DNA of 64,000 nucleotides, from positions 4,261,501 through 4,325,500 of the forward strand of contig NZ_CP034683.1 of assembly GCF_003990335.1 (NCBI RefSeq). The letters are read 5' to 3'. The position numbers and the translations under genes are program-made. This document shows positions 32,447 through 39,706 of the stretch, in pieces. The notes beneath the pieces were generated by a model. It was not told the DNA's origin and did no database searches. It worked only from the letters and a program-made list of their open reading frames with translations. How positions within the stretch are numbered: the first letter of the stretch is position 1; each line of letters begins with the position of its first letter. This DNA comes from Rheinheimera mangrovi (GTDB lineage: Bacteria > Pseudomonadota > Gammaproteobacteria > Enterobacterales > Alteromonadaceae).

Positions 32447-32674
32447 CCGTCCCGAAAAAGAGCTTGCTGTTTTATTCGCGCTGAATTAACTTGGTTCGAA
32501 ACGAGTTACAACTATAAAGAAGTTGCCGGAAAAGGAAGTCATGGCCGTTCAGTTCTCCTTGGCCTTTTAGCCTTTAGATCTCCCGCTTTAAATCTTCTAT
32601 TTTTTATCCGCGACTTCAGATTTCACCGGGGCACAGGGCAATACCTGACAGCGGTTTTGCCAACTAAAGGAACT
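32447..32674 (+). repeat. Module repeat M3
   Basis: GTCCCGAAAAAGAGCTTGC, TTGGTTCGAAACGAGTTACAAC, AGTTGCCGGAAAAGGAAGTC, TTTAGATCTCCCGC and ACTTCAGATTT recur in the same order as M1 and M2. It ends with the ribosome site of the next small gene. A related tail (ACCTGACACAGGTTTT) recurs at about 32914-32930 before the following gene. An open frame spans this copy by chance; it is closed by stops in the other copies. Confidence 0.7.
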
Positions 32675-32866
32675 ATGTACATGTTGACCTTATATCTACT
32701 ACAGGTGCTTGGCGTCAGTGTGATAAGTGCATTACTGGCAAATAGAAAGACCACTACTCCTGCTTTAGCCACTTTATTAGGCTTTGTGTTGTCTTTTTTA
32801 CCTGTGATAGGGCTCTGCTATGTGGCAGTTTTGGTGTTGAAACAAGACGTCCAACAAAGAGCCTGA
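32675..32866 (+). CDS. Small two-span membrane protein
   Basis: A 63-residue protein, mostly two hydrophobic helices (MLTLYLLQVLGVSVISALLA and LLGFVLSFLPVIGLCYVAVL). Not recognised. The start at 32675 follows AAAGGAACT. A longer open frame beginning at 32411 is rejected because its first 88 codons lie in the module repeat. Confidence 0.6.
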   Translation: MYMLTLYLLQVLGVSVISALLANRKTTTPALATLLGFVLSFLPVIGLCYVAVLVLKQDVQQRA

Positions 32867-32948
32867 GGTATGCCTAAAATTGGAGGACTTGTCTCATATA
32901 CGTGGTAAAACCTGACACAGGTTTTGATATAAAGAATAAGGATGTACC

Positions 32949-33431
32949 GTGAAAAAACTATGGATAGCGACACCACTACTGGGCGCTGGATTATGGCTTA
33001 TCTATCCCTCTTCTGACCCAGATATTCCTCAGCTTGAGCCAAAGTACGCAGAAAAGGCCTTCATTTTTAACGAAATATCGCGCCTTGGCTGTGAAATATG
33101 GAGCACAACCAACATCAGATGGCAGCATTTTACGAAGGGCGAGAGTTCTGAGCATTCTTTATTGCTTTATAAAGAGCTTGAGCCACTGCTGGAAGAGGTA
33201 GGTTCAGACTCGATTGTCATTGAAGGTAATACAAACTGCAGCCTGTACTTACCCGTATGGGGATACGGTTTTGCTGGCGACTCTAACGAAATGGGGCTCA
33301 GATTTCAGCCAGAACAGCTTTACCCTTTTAACCCCGCTATTCACTTAAAAGAAAACCGCGATATGAAAACAGATATCAGGTTTACCAAAGCATTGGCCAA
33401 CGGCTGGTTTATCGACTACAAATTCGACTAG
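32949..33431 (+). CDS. Hypothetical exported or membrane-anchored protein
   Basis: A 160-residue protein beginning KKLWIATPLLGAGLWLIYPS, a signal peptide or N-terminal anchor. The remainder is soluble, with two Cys (LGCEIW; NTNCSLYLP). Not recognised. It starts at a GTG 7 bases after AAGGATG. The leader shows the module tail (ACCTGACACAGGTTTT). Confidence 0.6.
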   Translation: MKKLWIATPLLGAGLWLIYPSSDPDIPQLEPKYAEKAFIFNEISRLGCEIWSTTNIRWQHFTKGESSEHSLLLYKELEPLLEEVGSDSIVIEGNTNCSLYLPVWGYGFAGDSNEMGLRFQPEQLYPFNPAIHLKENRDMKTDIRFTKALANGWFIDYKFD

Positions 33432-33472
33432 CAACAACAATGCTTCGCCTCAGTAGTGAGTCGTCACCACTT

Positions 33473-33570
33473 GCAAGTCCCGAAAAACAACTTGTGCTTT
33501 GGTTTCAGTTGTTCTAATTTGGTTCTATTCAAGCCACTAAAGATGGCTGCAGTTGCCGGGAAAGGACGTC
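33473..33570 (+). repeat. Module repeat M4 (5' half, fused to HEPN gene start)
   Basis: AAGTCCCGAAAAACAACTTG, TTTGGTTCTATTC and AGTTGCCGGGAAAGGACGTC align with the module. Here the sequence that is non-coding elsewhere (GGAAAAGGAAGTCATGGC) supplies the ribosome site and ATG of the HEPN gene. Confidence 0.6.
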
Positions 33571-34101
33571 ATGGCATCAACCTCCTATCAAGCTTTTGAA
33601 ACCGCTATCGCCGACGCCGAGCGTCTGCTAGTGCTGTTCGATAAACTACCCAAACCAGAACAACAAACCAATGAAGTACTGAAACGTGCTGCGCTTATTA
33701 TGACGCTGACGGCATGGGAAACTTATATTGAAGCCTGGCTAAACGAACAACTCTGCCAAAAGATTTCAGTGCTTAAAGGCAGCTTTGCGGGCGACTATAT
33801 TCAAAAGAAATTGGATCAGGACATTAAGCGGCTCAATAACCCCAATTCTGAAAAAGTCAGGCAACTCAGCTTGGAATTTCTGCAACGCGATATCACAGAA
33901 AGCTGGGTGTGGAACGGCTATCAACCCAAAATAGCATGCACCCAACTCAATAGCTGGTTAAGTAAACGTGGTGATGCTGTGCATCAAGGCCGTAATAACG
34001 CCGACCCCAAAGTCCCGCATTTAATTAAACGAGACGAAGTGGAAAAAGCGATTAAGTTTTTTAAAGAATTAGTCAAAGTGACGGATGGGGTTGGTTTGTA
34101 G
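33571..34101 (+). CDS. RiboL-PSP-type HEPN protein
   Basis: A 176-residue, all-helical protein. The segment LKRAALIMTLTAWETYIEAWL near residue 40 and LSKRGDAVHQGR near residue 135 are typical of RiboL-PSP-HEPN proteins; RGDAVH gives the Rx4H motif of HEPN ribonucleases. Such domains act as RNA-cleaving toxins or defence effectors. It ends 53 bp before a dCTP-deaminase-like defence gene on the same strand, probably one transcript. AAAGGACGTC precedes the ATG. Base composition is like the core genome, unlike the AT-rich gene that follows. Confidence 0.75.
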   Translation: MASTSYQAFETAIADAERLLVLFDKLPKPEQQTNEVLKRAALIMTLTAWETYIEAWLNEQLCQKISVLKGSFAGDYIQKKLDQDIKRLNNPNSEKVRQLSLEFLQRDITESWVWNGYQPKIACTQLNSWLSKRGDAVHQGRNNADPKVPHLIKRDEVEKAIKFFKELVKVTDGVGL

Positions 34102-34154
34102 TGTGGGGTACAGAGTATGACACTGTTTTTGGGTTGATTAGCATAGGTAATAAT

Positions 34155-35924
34155 ATGAAATTTATAGGTACATATATCGAGTTTGAAAACAAACTAAAAA
34201 AAATTATCGACCTCGGAAACTTGAAAAAACTAAATGAAAATCAGATCCAATTAAGAATCCATAACGGCGCAATTATGAATTGGTATCCGAGTACAGGAAC
34301 AATTAATTTTCAAGGACCATCCGTATTATGCGAGCAACTGAGTAAAGAAGTATCCGACCTATTAAATAATTATCAAGAAGATCAATTAACTACAGTACAG
34401 ACTCCCCCCTTACAAGTCACAGATGCTTTGTCTAAACTTAATAATCAATCTCATGATTTTAATGACTCAGAATTAATAATTGGATTAGTTGGTGCAGTTG
34501 GTACTGAACTTGAAAATGTTGTGAGAGTGATCTCTGAGAGACTTCAAGCTTTTAAATATATCGGTGAAGAAATTAAGATTTCTCGGGACGTTATCCCAAA
34601 ACTAACTGATTTGCCCGAATTTCAAAATGATAACTATCTTCGAATTGACACTTTGATGACAAAAGGTAATGAGATTCGAACAAATGCCGAGGATAACAGT
34701 ATCCTAGCGTTGACAGCAGCAGCAAAAATAAACCAGATAAGGACTCAGCGTTCTAAAAATGGAGAACCAGAGCCGTTGAGAAGAAGCGCGTTTATCATTA
34801 GCTCATTAAAACATCCCGATGAAGTTCAAGCATTAAGAAAAATTTATTCAAATGGTTTTTTTCTTATAGGTGTTTATTCAGATCAGAAACGTAGGCACGA
34901 GTACCTTACTAAGAACAAAAGAATAGAAAATAATAATGCTTTAAAACTTATTGAGCGAGATGCTGACGAATCACTACATTCAGGTCAGCATACAAGAGAC
35001 ACATTTCATCTATCTGATTTTTTTGTGAACTTTGATGGAGATGCAGATAAACTCCAAAATGATATTTGGCGGATTATAGACCTTGTATTTGGAAAACCTT
35101 ATGTAACACCAACATTTGAGGAGTTTGCAATGTTTATGGCTTTCTCCTCTTCCCTACGGTCTGCAGATTTGTCAAGACAGGTAGGTGCCGTGATGACAAA
35201 AGATCGTAATATTATTTCTACAGGTGCAAATGACGTCCCTAAATATGGTGGAGGGCTCTACTGGCCTGAATATAATGCCGAGACATCAAGCATAGAAGAT
35301 TCAGACGATGGACGAGATTACAAAAGAGGGTTTGATTCCAATGCAGCAGAAAAGAAAGCCATAATTCAAAATATTTTGGATAAAATTCCAGAAAGTGATA
35401 GAGAAACGTTCAAAGGATACCTTGAGAAAAGCAGAATTAAAGATATTACTGAATATGGCAGAGTTGTTCATGCAGAAATGGAGTCAATACTAGCTTGTGC
35501 CAGAAGTAATATCAGTACAAAAGACGCTGAACTGTTCTGCACGACTTTTCCATGCCATAACTGTGCAAAACACATCATCGCTGCAGGTATAAAACGAGTT
35601 GTGTATGTGGAGCCTTATCCAAAAAGTAAAGCATTTGACTTTCATTCAGACTCAATCTCACAGGCAGACTCTGCCGATGCAGTTAAGTTTGAACCATTTG
35701 TAGGGGTTGGTCCTCGCAGCTTTTTCAACCTATTTTCGACCAGCCTAGGTAGCGGATACCCAATCACAAGAAAAACAAAAGCTGGTGAAACAGTTAGTTG
35801 GGATGAGGGGACTACCAATGTGCGAATGCAAATGCTACCTTCATCTTATATAGAACGAGAAACGCTCGCAGCAACATCTGTTCAAAGTTATATAACACAA
35901 CATAGGGAACCCCGAAATGGATGA
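34155..35924 (+). CDS. Antiphage dCTP/dCMP deaminase-like protein (AvcD/DcdV type) with extra N-terminal domain
   Basis: A 589-residue protein. Residues 1-65 form a small beta-rich module (IQLRIHNGAIMNWYPSTGTI, in part). A degenerate P-loop follows at 108-118 (IIGLVGAVGTE; the usual Lys is absent). The C-terminal cytidine-deaminase zinc site is HAE (439-441) and PCHNC (466-470). AvcD/DcdV proteins deplete deoxycytidine nucleotides on phage infection and are restrained by an upstream RNA (AvcI/DifV). Only 53 bp separate it from the HEPN gene, leaving little room for such an RNA. The gene is visibly AT-rich, indicating transfer. Start at 34155, with AGGT upstream; a GTG at 34101 is less likely. 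Confidence 0.85.
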   Translation: MKFIGTYIEFENKLKKIIDLGNLKKLNENQIQLRIHNGAIMNWYPSTGTINFQGPSVLCEQLSKEVSDLLNNYQEDQLTTVQTPPLQVTDALSKLNNQSHDFNDSELIIGLVGAVGTELENVVRVISERLQAFKYIGEEIKISRDVIPKLTDLPEFQNDNYLRIDTLMTKGNEIRTNAEDNSILALTAAAKINQIRTQRSKNGEPEPLRRSAFIISSLKHPDEVQALRKIYSNGFFLIGVYSDQKRRHEYLTKNKRIENNNALKLIERDADESLHSGQHTRDTFHLSDFFVNFDGDADKLQNDIWRIIDLVFGKPYVTPTFEEFAMFMAFSSSLRSADLSRQVGAVMTKDRNIISTGANDVPKYGGGLYWPEYNAETSSIEDSDDGRDYKRGFDSNAAEKKAIIQNILDKIPESDRETFKGYLEKSRIKDITEYGRVVHAEMESILACARSNISTKDAELFCTTFPCHNCAKHIIAAGIKRVVYVEPYPKSKAFDFHSDSISQADSADAVKFEPFVGVGPRSFFNLFSTSLGSGYPITRKTKAGETVSWDEGTTNVRMQMLPSSYIERETLAATSVQSYITQHREPRNG

Positions 35925-36087
35925 TAAACAACAATTCCTAGAGCATCTCAATAAATCAACCCAAGCAGTGTTAAGTTGGCCATCGTGGAAAAAAGAGATT
36001 TTTTTGAATTTACGAGAAGGACACGCTCAGGAGTACACAAAACCGAAAACTGAGTCTAACTCTCAAGTTGAGTTAAAGCCTGCATGA
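35917..36087 (+). pseudogene. Small ORF after deaminase gene, 3' end replaced by IS
   Basis: A 56-codon frame (MDDKQQFLEHLNKSTQAVLS ...) overlaps the deaminase stop by 8 bp. Its last four codons lie in the left end of the IS1182-type element. Removing the element and one TTAA copy gives an uninterrupted frame that instead ends ...VELIYSFI-stop (58 codons), so the native protein was only slightly different. WPSWKK is its most distinctive motif. Function unknown; overlap with the deaminase suggests a functional partner. Confidence 0.65.
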
Positions 36088-36106
36088 CGCAGGCTCAGAT
36101 TAATGA

Positions 36107-36140
36107 CAAACCCCACCTTTTTGATGGGGTTTGTTTTTTT
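36107..36140 (+). terminator. Terminator inside left end of the IS
   Basis: CAAACCCCA (36107-36115) pairs with TGGGGTTTG (36125-36133), followed by seven T residues. It would stop transcripts entering from the deaminase operon. Confidence 0.85.
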
Positions 36141-36284
36141 AAGGACTTTTAGCGCGAGTTTTACGACAGTTGACGGCTGAAGCTCGATGACTTCATGACT
36201 GAGTGTTTTGGCACGTTGGGTTGTTCTGAAGAGGTCTGGTCGTGTGTCTGTGGTCGATTAGCAGGTGTTTGAAGGGCTTCTTCC

Positions 36285-37634
36285 TCAGGCGGCCAGTAGC
36301 AACGCCATTTTTTTGATGTTTTGCGCGGTGCCTGCCATCAGGCATTGCATTTGTACGTTCTGTAATCCTCTGAAGCGTGCATATCGGTGACCATGATGTT
36401 GTTTAGCGTCTGCGAAGCTACGCTCTACCGTCTCTTTTCGTCGTTGGTAGATTTTCTTACCCCAAGCGCTGAGTCTCGTCTGGTTTGCGGCTTCTTTGGC
36501 TTGCTCAAACACATGCCGCGTCAACACTTTGGTCTGGTTTTTACTGCGCGTGCATTGTTTGAGTAACGGACAATTCCTGCATATCGCCGGGTCTGATTTG
36601 TATTCGTGGTATCCATCACGGTTGGTGGTGCTGTACTGAAGACTCTGACCTTGTGGGCAGAGGTAGCTGTTGCTGTCTTTCTCATAGCTGAACGCACTTT
36701 TACGCAGCAGTCCCTTGCCTTTATTCGGTCGACGATACCCCATCACAGGTTCAATCTGGCGCTCTTGAATTAAGTGACACAACATGGCCGTGTTGTAGCC
36801 AGCATCTAATCCGACCGCCACCGGGTTCAGGTCAAAACGCTCCAGTTGCCGGTCTAATCGGGCAAGGTAAGGTTGACTGTCGTGCACATTACCAGGGGTT
36901 GCAAAGGTATCGGTGATAAGGCCATGTTTGCCGTCGACGGTTCTGTGGTCCAGGTAGAAGAAGCCTTGTGGCTTGCCTTCGCGTGTCATAAATCCACTGT
37001 CCGGGTCCGTGGTGCTACTCTTGATAGATTGCAGTTCACAGACCTGTTCTTGCTTCTCCTTCAGCGGCTTTTTTCCGGCGACTTTACGCTCCTCCTCAAC
37101 CGCTTCATTCAACTGCCTGATGTACGCAGATGTGCTGGCAGACACCAGTTTATTGATGGACTTCCCCTTGTTCGCACTGGCTTTTAAATGGGTGCTGTCG
37201 GTGTACAGCGTGCGTCCTCCAATCAGATGGCGGGATATGGCCTGCTCCACAATATGGTCAAAGATACGCTGAAATACATCAGTGCCATTAAAGCGGCGGA
37301 TACGGTTCTGGCTTAAGGTCGAGGCATCCGGCACTTTATCCGTCAGGCTCAACCGTAAAAACCAGCGATAGGCTACATTGACTTCGATTTCCTGCATCAG
37401 TCGCCGCTCACTTGGCACACCAAATACATAACCGAGCAGCATGATTTTAAACAGCACCACAGGGTCAATCGCCGGACGGCCATTGTCTTTGCAATAGAGG
37501 TGAGCCACTTCAGCGCGGATAAATTCAAAATCAATAGCAGTATCAATCTTACGAACCAGATGGTCTTTAGGAACCAGTTGCTCCAAAGTTACCATCTCAA
37601 GCTGATATTGTTGGGGAGATGTGTCTCGTAACAT
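36285..37634 (-). CDS. IS1182-family transposase
   Basis: A 449-residue, full-length transposase. The N-terminal region (LVPKDHLVRKIDTAIDFEFI) is typical of IS1182/IS5-related enzymes. DDE residues lie in LYTDSTHLKAS, AVGLDAGYNT and the late RRKETVERSFADAK. A Cys cluster (YLCPQG; CRNCPLLKQC) forms the usual zinc-like insertion. No internal stop. Upstream, a minus-strand ATG at 37634 follows an AT-rich leader. Confidence 0.95.
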   Translation of the reverse strand: MLRDTSPQQYQLEMVTLEQLVPKDHLVRKIDTAIDFEFIRAEVAHLYCKDNGRPAIDPVVLFKIMLLGYVFGVPSERRLMQEIEVNVAYRWFLRLSLTDKVPDASTLSQNRIRRFNGTDVFQRIFDHIVEQAISRHLIGGRTLYTDSTHLKASANKGKSINKLVSASTSAYIRQLNEAVEEERKVAGKKPLKEKQEQVCELQSIKSSTTDPDSGFMTREGKPQGFFYLDHRTVDGKHGLITDTFATPGNVHDSQPYLARLDRQLERFDLNPVAVGLDAGYNTAMLCHLIQERQIEPVMGYRRPNKGKGLLRKSAFSYEKDSNSYLCPQGQSLQYSTTNRDGYHEYKSDPAICRNCPLLKQCTRSKNQTKVLTRHVFEQAKEAANQTRLSAWGKKIYQRRKETVERSFADAKQHHGHRYARFRGLQNVQMQCLMAGTAQNIKKMALLLAA

Positions 37635-37671
37635 AGATAATCAGTCCTGTGTTGAACTGATTCTATTAGAT

Positions 37672-37701
37672 CAAAGGTCTGGAGCTACGTCCAGACCTTT
37701 G
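37672..37701. terminator. Hairpin inside right end of the IS
   Basis: CAAAGGTCTGG (37672-37682) pairs perfectly with CCAGACCTTTG (37691-37701). It sits between the right inverted repeat and the transposase start and may block read-through into the element or sequester the transposase start. Confidence 0.6.
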
Positions 37702-37855
37702 TCAGCAGTCTGAGCCTGCATGACGCAGGCTTTAATCTATTCATTCATCTAACAAAAAGCCTTAACTGAATCCCCGCGTCAACATTGTCACTTCACTTCG
37801 AAACTAATATCGCTTTCAGATCTGACACAATCTCTGTAAACAGCTCTGGCTTGCC

Positions 37856-37898
37856 TAGTTGACAAAAAATCAAATGTGCAGAAATTTAGTTGACAAAA
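37856..37898 (+). promoter_or_regulatory. Direct repeats TAGTTGACAAAA at promoter of 201-aa/ImmA pair
   Basis: TAGTTGACAAAA occurs at 37856-37867 and 37887-37898, 31 bp (three helical turns) apart. Each contains a TTGACA that can serve as -35 element, with AT-rich sequence downstream. Likely operators for the XRE domain of the operon's second gene, giving autoregulation. Confidence 0.55.
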
Positions 37899-37947
37899 TT
37901 AAAATAAAGCACAAAATAAACACATCAACTGCATAGGACTTTAGAAG

Positions 37948-38553
37948 ATGACAACTACCCAACCTACCGATTTTTCTAAAGATCTGACGATTGATCGTTT
38001 AGAAACCTTGTGTGAGTGCGTGTTAGATACTGTAAGGGAAAGCCAGCTAGATGCGAGTTCGCCAAATGACACGGCTTGGACAAAAGGCTGCTTGTCATAT
38101 GGCCGACTGCAAGGGCTTATGAAACGCCTTGCAATAGATAAAGACTATCCTTGGCTAACTTTAGCTAACAATACAATGGACTTCACCGCAAAAATCGGCA
38201 GCACATATATCCAGTTTATTGTTGATGATGCTTTTAGTCCGAAAAAGACACATCGTTTAAAAACTAATGCTTTAGAAAATATGCAGATTAGTCTCGATTT
38301 GGAAGATAATAATCAAACTCTCGCTGTTGTCTGGAGAATCTTTGTAGGCCTTAGCGATGCAGGAGTTGGAGTCAGTCCTAGCGCGACCCTGATTGGTTTT
38401 GATATCAACCAAAATCCTCTTTGTATTTGGCAGTATGAAACAGTATCTAAAGTTCCTATGGGCGTAAACGTTGTTGAGCCATCAGAAATCGAAGAGCCTG
38501 TTGTAACTCGTAAAATCCGTAAAAATGATGATAATTTAGCAAATGGAACTTAA
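37948..38553 (+). CDS. Unknown 201-aa protein, possible toxin of an ImmA/IrrE pair
   Basis: A 201-residue cytoplasmic protein I cannot assign. The N-terminal third is helical, the middle alternates beta strands (YIQFIVDDAFSP; LAVVWRIFVGLSDAG), and the C-terminal 30 residues are charged. Its 3' end overlaps the start of an XRE/ImmA-IrrE gene by 11 bp. Two-gene operons with an HTH-metallopeptidase antitoxin-like partner are known as toxin-antitoxin defence modules (for example RosmerTA), which makes a toxin role plausible but unproven. AT-rich like its partner. Confidence 0.6.
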   Translation: MTTTQPTDFSKDLTIDRLETLCECVLDTVRESQLDASSPNDTAWTKGCLSYGRLQGLMKRLAIDKDYPWLTLANNTMDFTAKIGSTYIQFIVDDAFSPKKTHRLKTNALENMQISLDLEDNNQTLAVVWRIFVGLSDAGVGVSPSATLIGFDINQNPLCIWQYETVSKVPMGVNVVEPSEIEEPVVTRKIRKNDDNLANGT

Positions 38554-39643
38554 TTTTTTTGAATTCCCCGGAAACTTCAATTGCGAACAATTAAGACTTG
38601 CTCGTATAGCTTCAGGATATTCTCTGAGTGAGATCGGAGAAGCATTAGGAGTAACAAGACAGTACGCTCACAGACTTGAAAACGGAGCTACACCATCTAA
38701 AGAACAGTTAAGTGAGCTGTCACAAATTCTTAACGTCTCCGAAGCTTTTTTCTTTGGTAGCCGCAAAAAACCAATTGAAGTGGATCAATGTCACTTTAGA
38801 AGTCTTCGCTCATCTACAATGACATTAAAGAAAATGGTTATGGCTCAAGTAGAAATATTTGAAGATAATTTTCTGCGATTATTAAATGAAGAGGTAGAGT
38901 TTCCTGAAGTAAAACTGCTCGTTGCCGAAGATTTAGATATCAGTTCAGTAAATCTGATAGAACAAATAGCTGAAAGATTCAGACGCGAAACTGGACTAGG
39001 GCTCGGACCGATTTCAAACGCCGTACGATTTTGCGAATCAATTGGATGTTTGGTTTTAGATTTAGCTGATGCAGATGAGAAGATTGATGCATTTTCTATT
39101 TTTAATCATAGGCCTTTGATTGTAAGAAACTCATCAAAGCAGAGCCCTGGTAGACAAAGGTTTGATGTAGCACATGAGCTGGGTCATTTATTAATGCACC
39201 AAGGTATTGAAACTGGATGCCGAAAAACAGAAGAACAAGCAAACAATTTTGCCAGCGCATTTTTAATGCCTAGGATTTCATTTAGCTCTGAATTCCCCCA
39301 AATGCGTGGCCAATATTTCAATTGGTCAGTCTTAGAAGACATGAAAGTACGTTGGGGGGTGAGCCTTAAAGCAATTATTTACCGAGCAAGCAAACTGGGG
39401 CTAATATCTCCAGAAAAAGCAGCCTCTGGTTTTACATATTTATCCAGAAGTGGACAAACTAGAGAAGAAAATGGTGATGAAAGATTGAGCTTAGAAAGAC
39501 CAACAGTCATCCAAAAAGCCATTGATATACTTGATTATTCTACGTGGAGAACACTAATAACACAGAGTGGACTCAATGAGTTCACATTAACTCAACGATA
39601 TACACTGAAAGTTCCTCAACCTCATCTTAGGATCGTTGAATAA
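38543..39643 (+). CDS. XRE helix-turn-helix / ImmA-IrrE metallopeptidase regulator
   Basis: A 366-residue protein. Residues about 15-70 are an XRE domain (LRLARIASGYSLSEIGEALG; VTRQYAHRLENG). Residues about 170-300 are an ImmA/IrrE-type zinc peptidase with HELGHLL at 211-217 and a downstream Glu (EEQANNFASAFLMP). In phage and TA systems such proteins repress the operon and are cleaved or inactivated upon a signal. It overlaps the 201-aa gene. A terminal region of about 60 residues beyond the peptidase is unassigned. Confidence 0.88.
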   Translation: MELNFFEFPGNFNCEQLRLARIASGYSLSEIGEALGVTRQYAHRLENGATPSKEQLSELSQILNVSEAFFFGSRKKPIEVDQCHFRSLRSSTMTLKKMVMAQVEIFEDNFLRLLNEEVEFPEVKLLVAEDLDISSVNLIEQIAERFRRETGLGLGPISNAVRFCESIGCLVLDLADADEKIDAFSIFNHRPLIVRNSSKQSPGRQRFDVAHELGHLLMHQGIETGCRKTEEQANNFASAFLMPRISFSSEFPQMRGQYFNWSVLEDMKVRWGVSLKAIIYRASKLGLISPEKAASGFTYLSRSGQTREENGDERLSLERPTVIQKAIDILDYSTWRTLITQSGLNEFTLTQRYTLKVPQPHLRIVE

Positions 39644-39670
39644 ATCAACGAAATCCAGCATTCAAACGGC

Positions 39671-39694
39671 GTGACGCAAAGCAGTTTGCGTCAC
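39671..39694. terminator. Perfect hairpin between ImmA gene and ilvA
   Basis: GTGACGCAAA (39671-39680) and TTTGCGTCAC (39685-39694) form a perfect 10-bp stem with a GCAG loop between convergent genes, suiting a bidirectional terminator; no long T-run. Confidence 0.6.
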
Positions 39695-39706
39695 GAAAGA
39701 CCGGCC

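Larger units (their letters stand above)
36077..37731 (-). mobile_element. Complete IS1182-type insertion sequence
   Basis: A 1655-bp element flanked by TTAA on both sides (36073-36076 and 37732-37735), the target duplication. Its ends are inverted repeats of about 35 bp: left AGCCTGCATGACGCAGGCTC..., right (complement) AGCCTGCGTCATGCAGGCTC..., both continuing with AGA-N4-TGACAAA. Each end carries its own small hairpin GCCTGC-N5-GCAGGC. It contains one intact transposase and terminator hairpins near both ends. Intact ends and duplications indicate a recent insertion. Confidence 0.92.

Noticed and set aside
32411..32674. N-terminal extension of the 63-aa membrane protein
   Set aside because: It lies wholly in a module repeat whose other copies contain stops in this frame, and the ATG at 32675 has a good ribosome site.
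25124..33570. Integron cassette array with attC sites
   Set aside because: The repeats lack paired RYYYAAC/GTTRRRY cores, and no integron integrase is present. A lone GTTAGGC at 27098-27104 has no complementary partner upstream. The cassette-like pattern is kept only as a finding.
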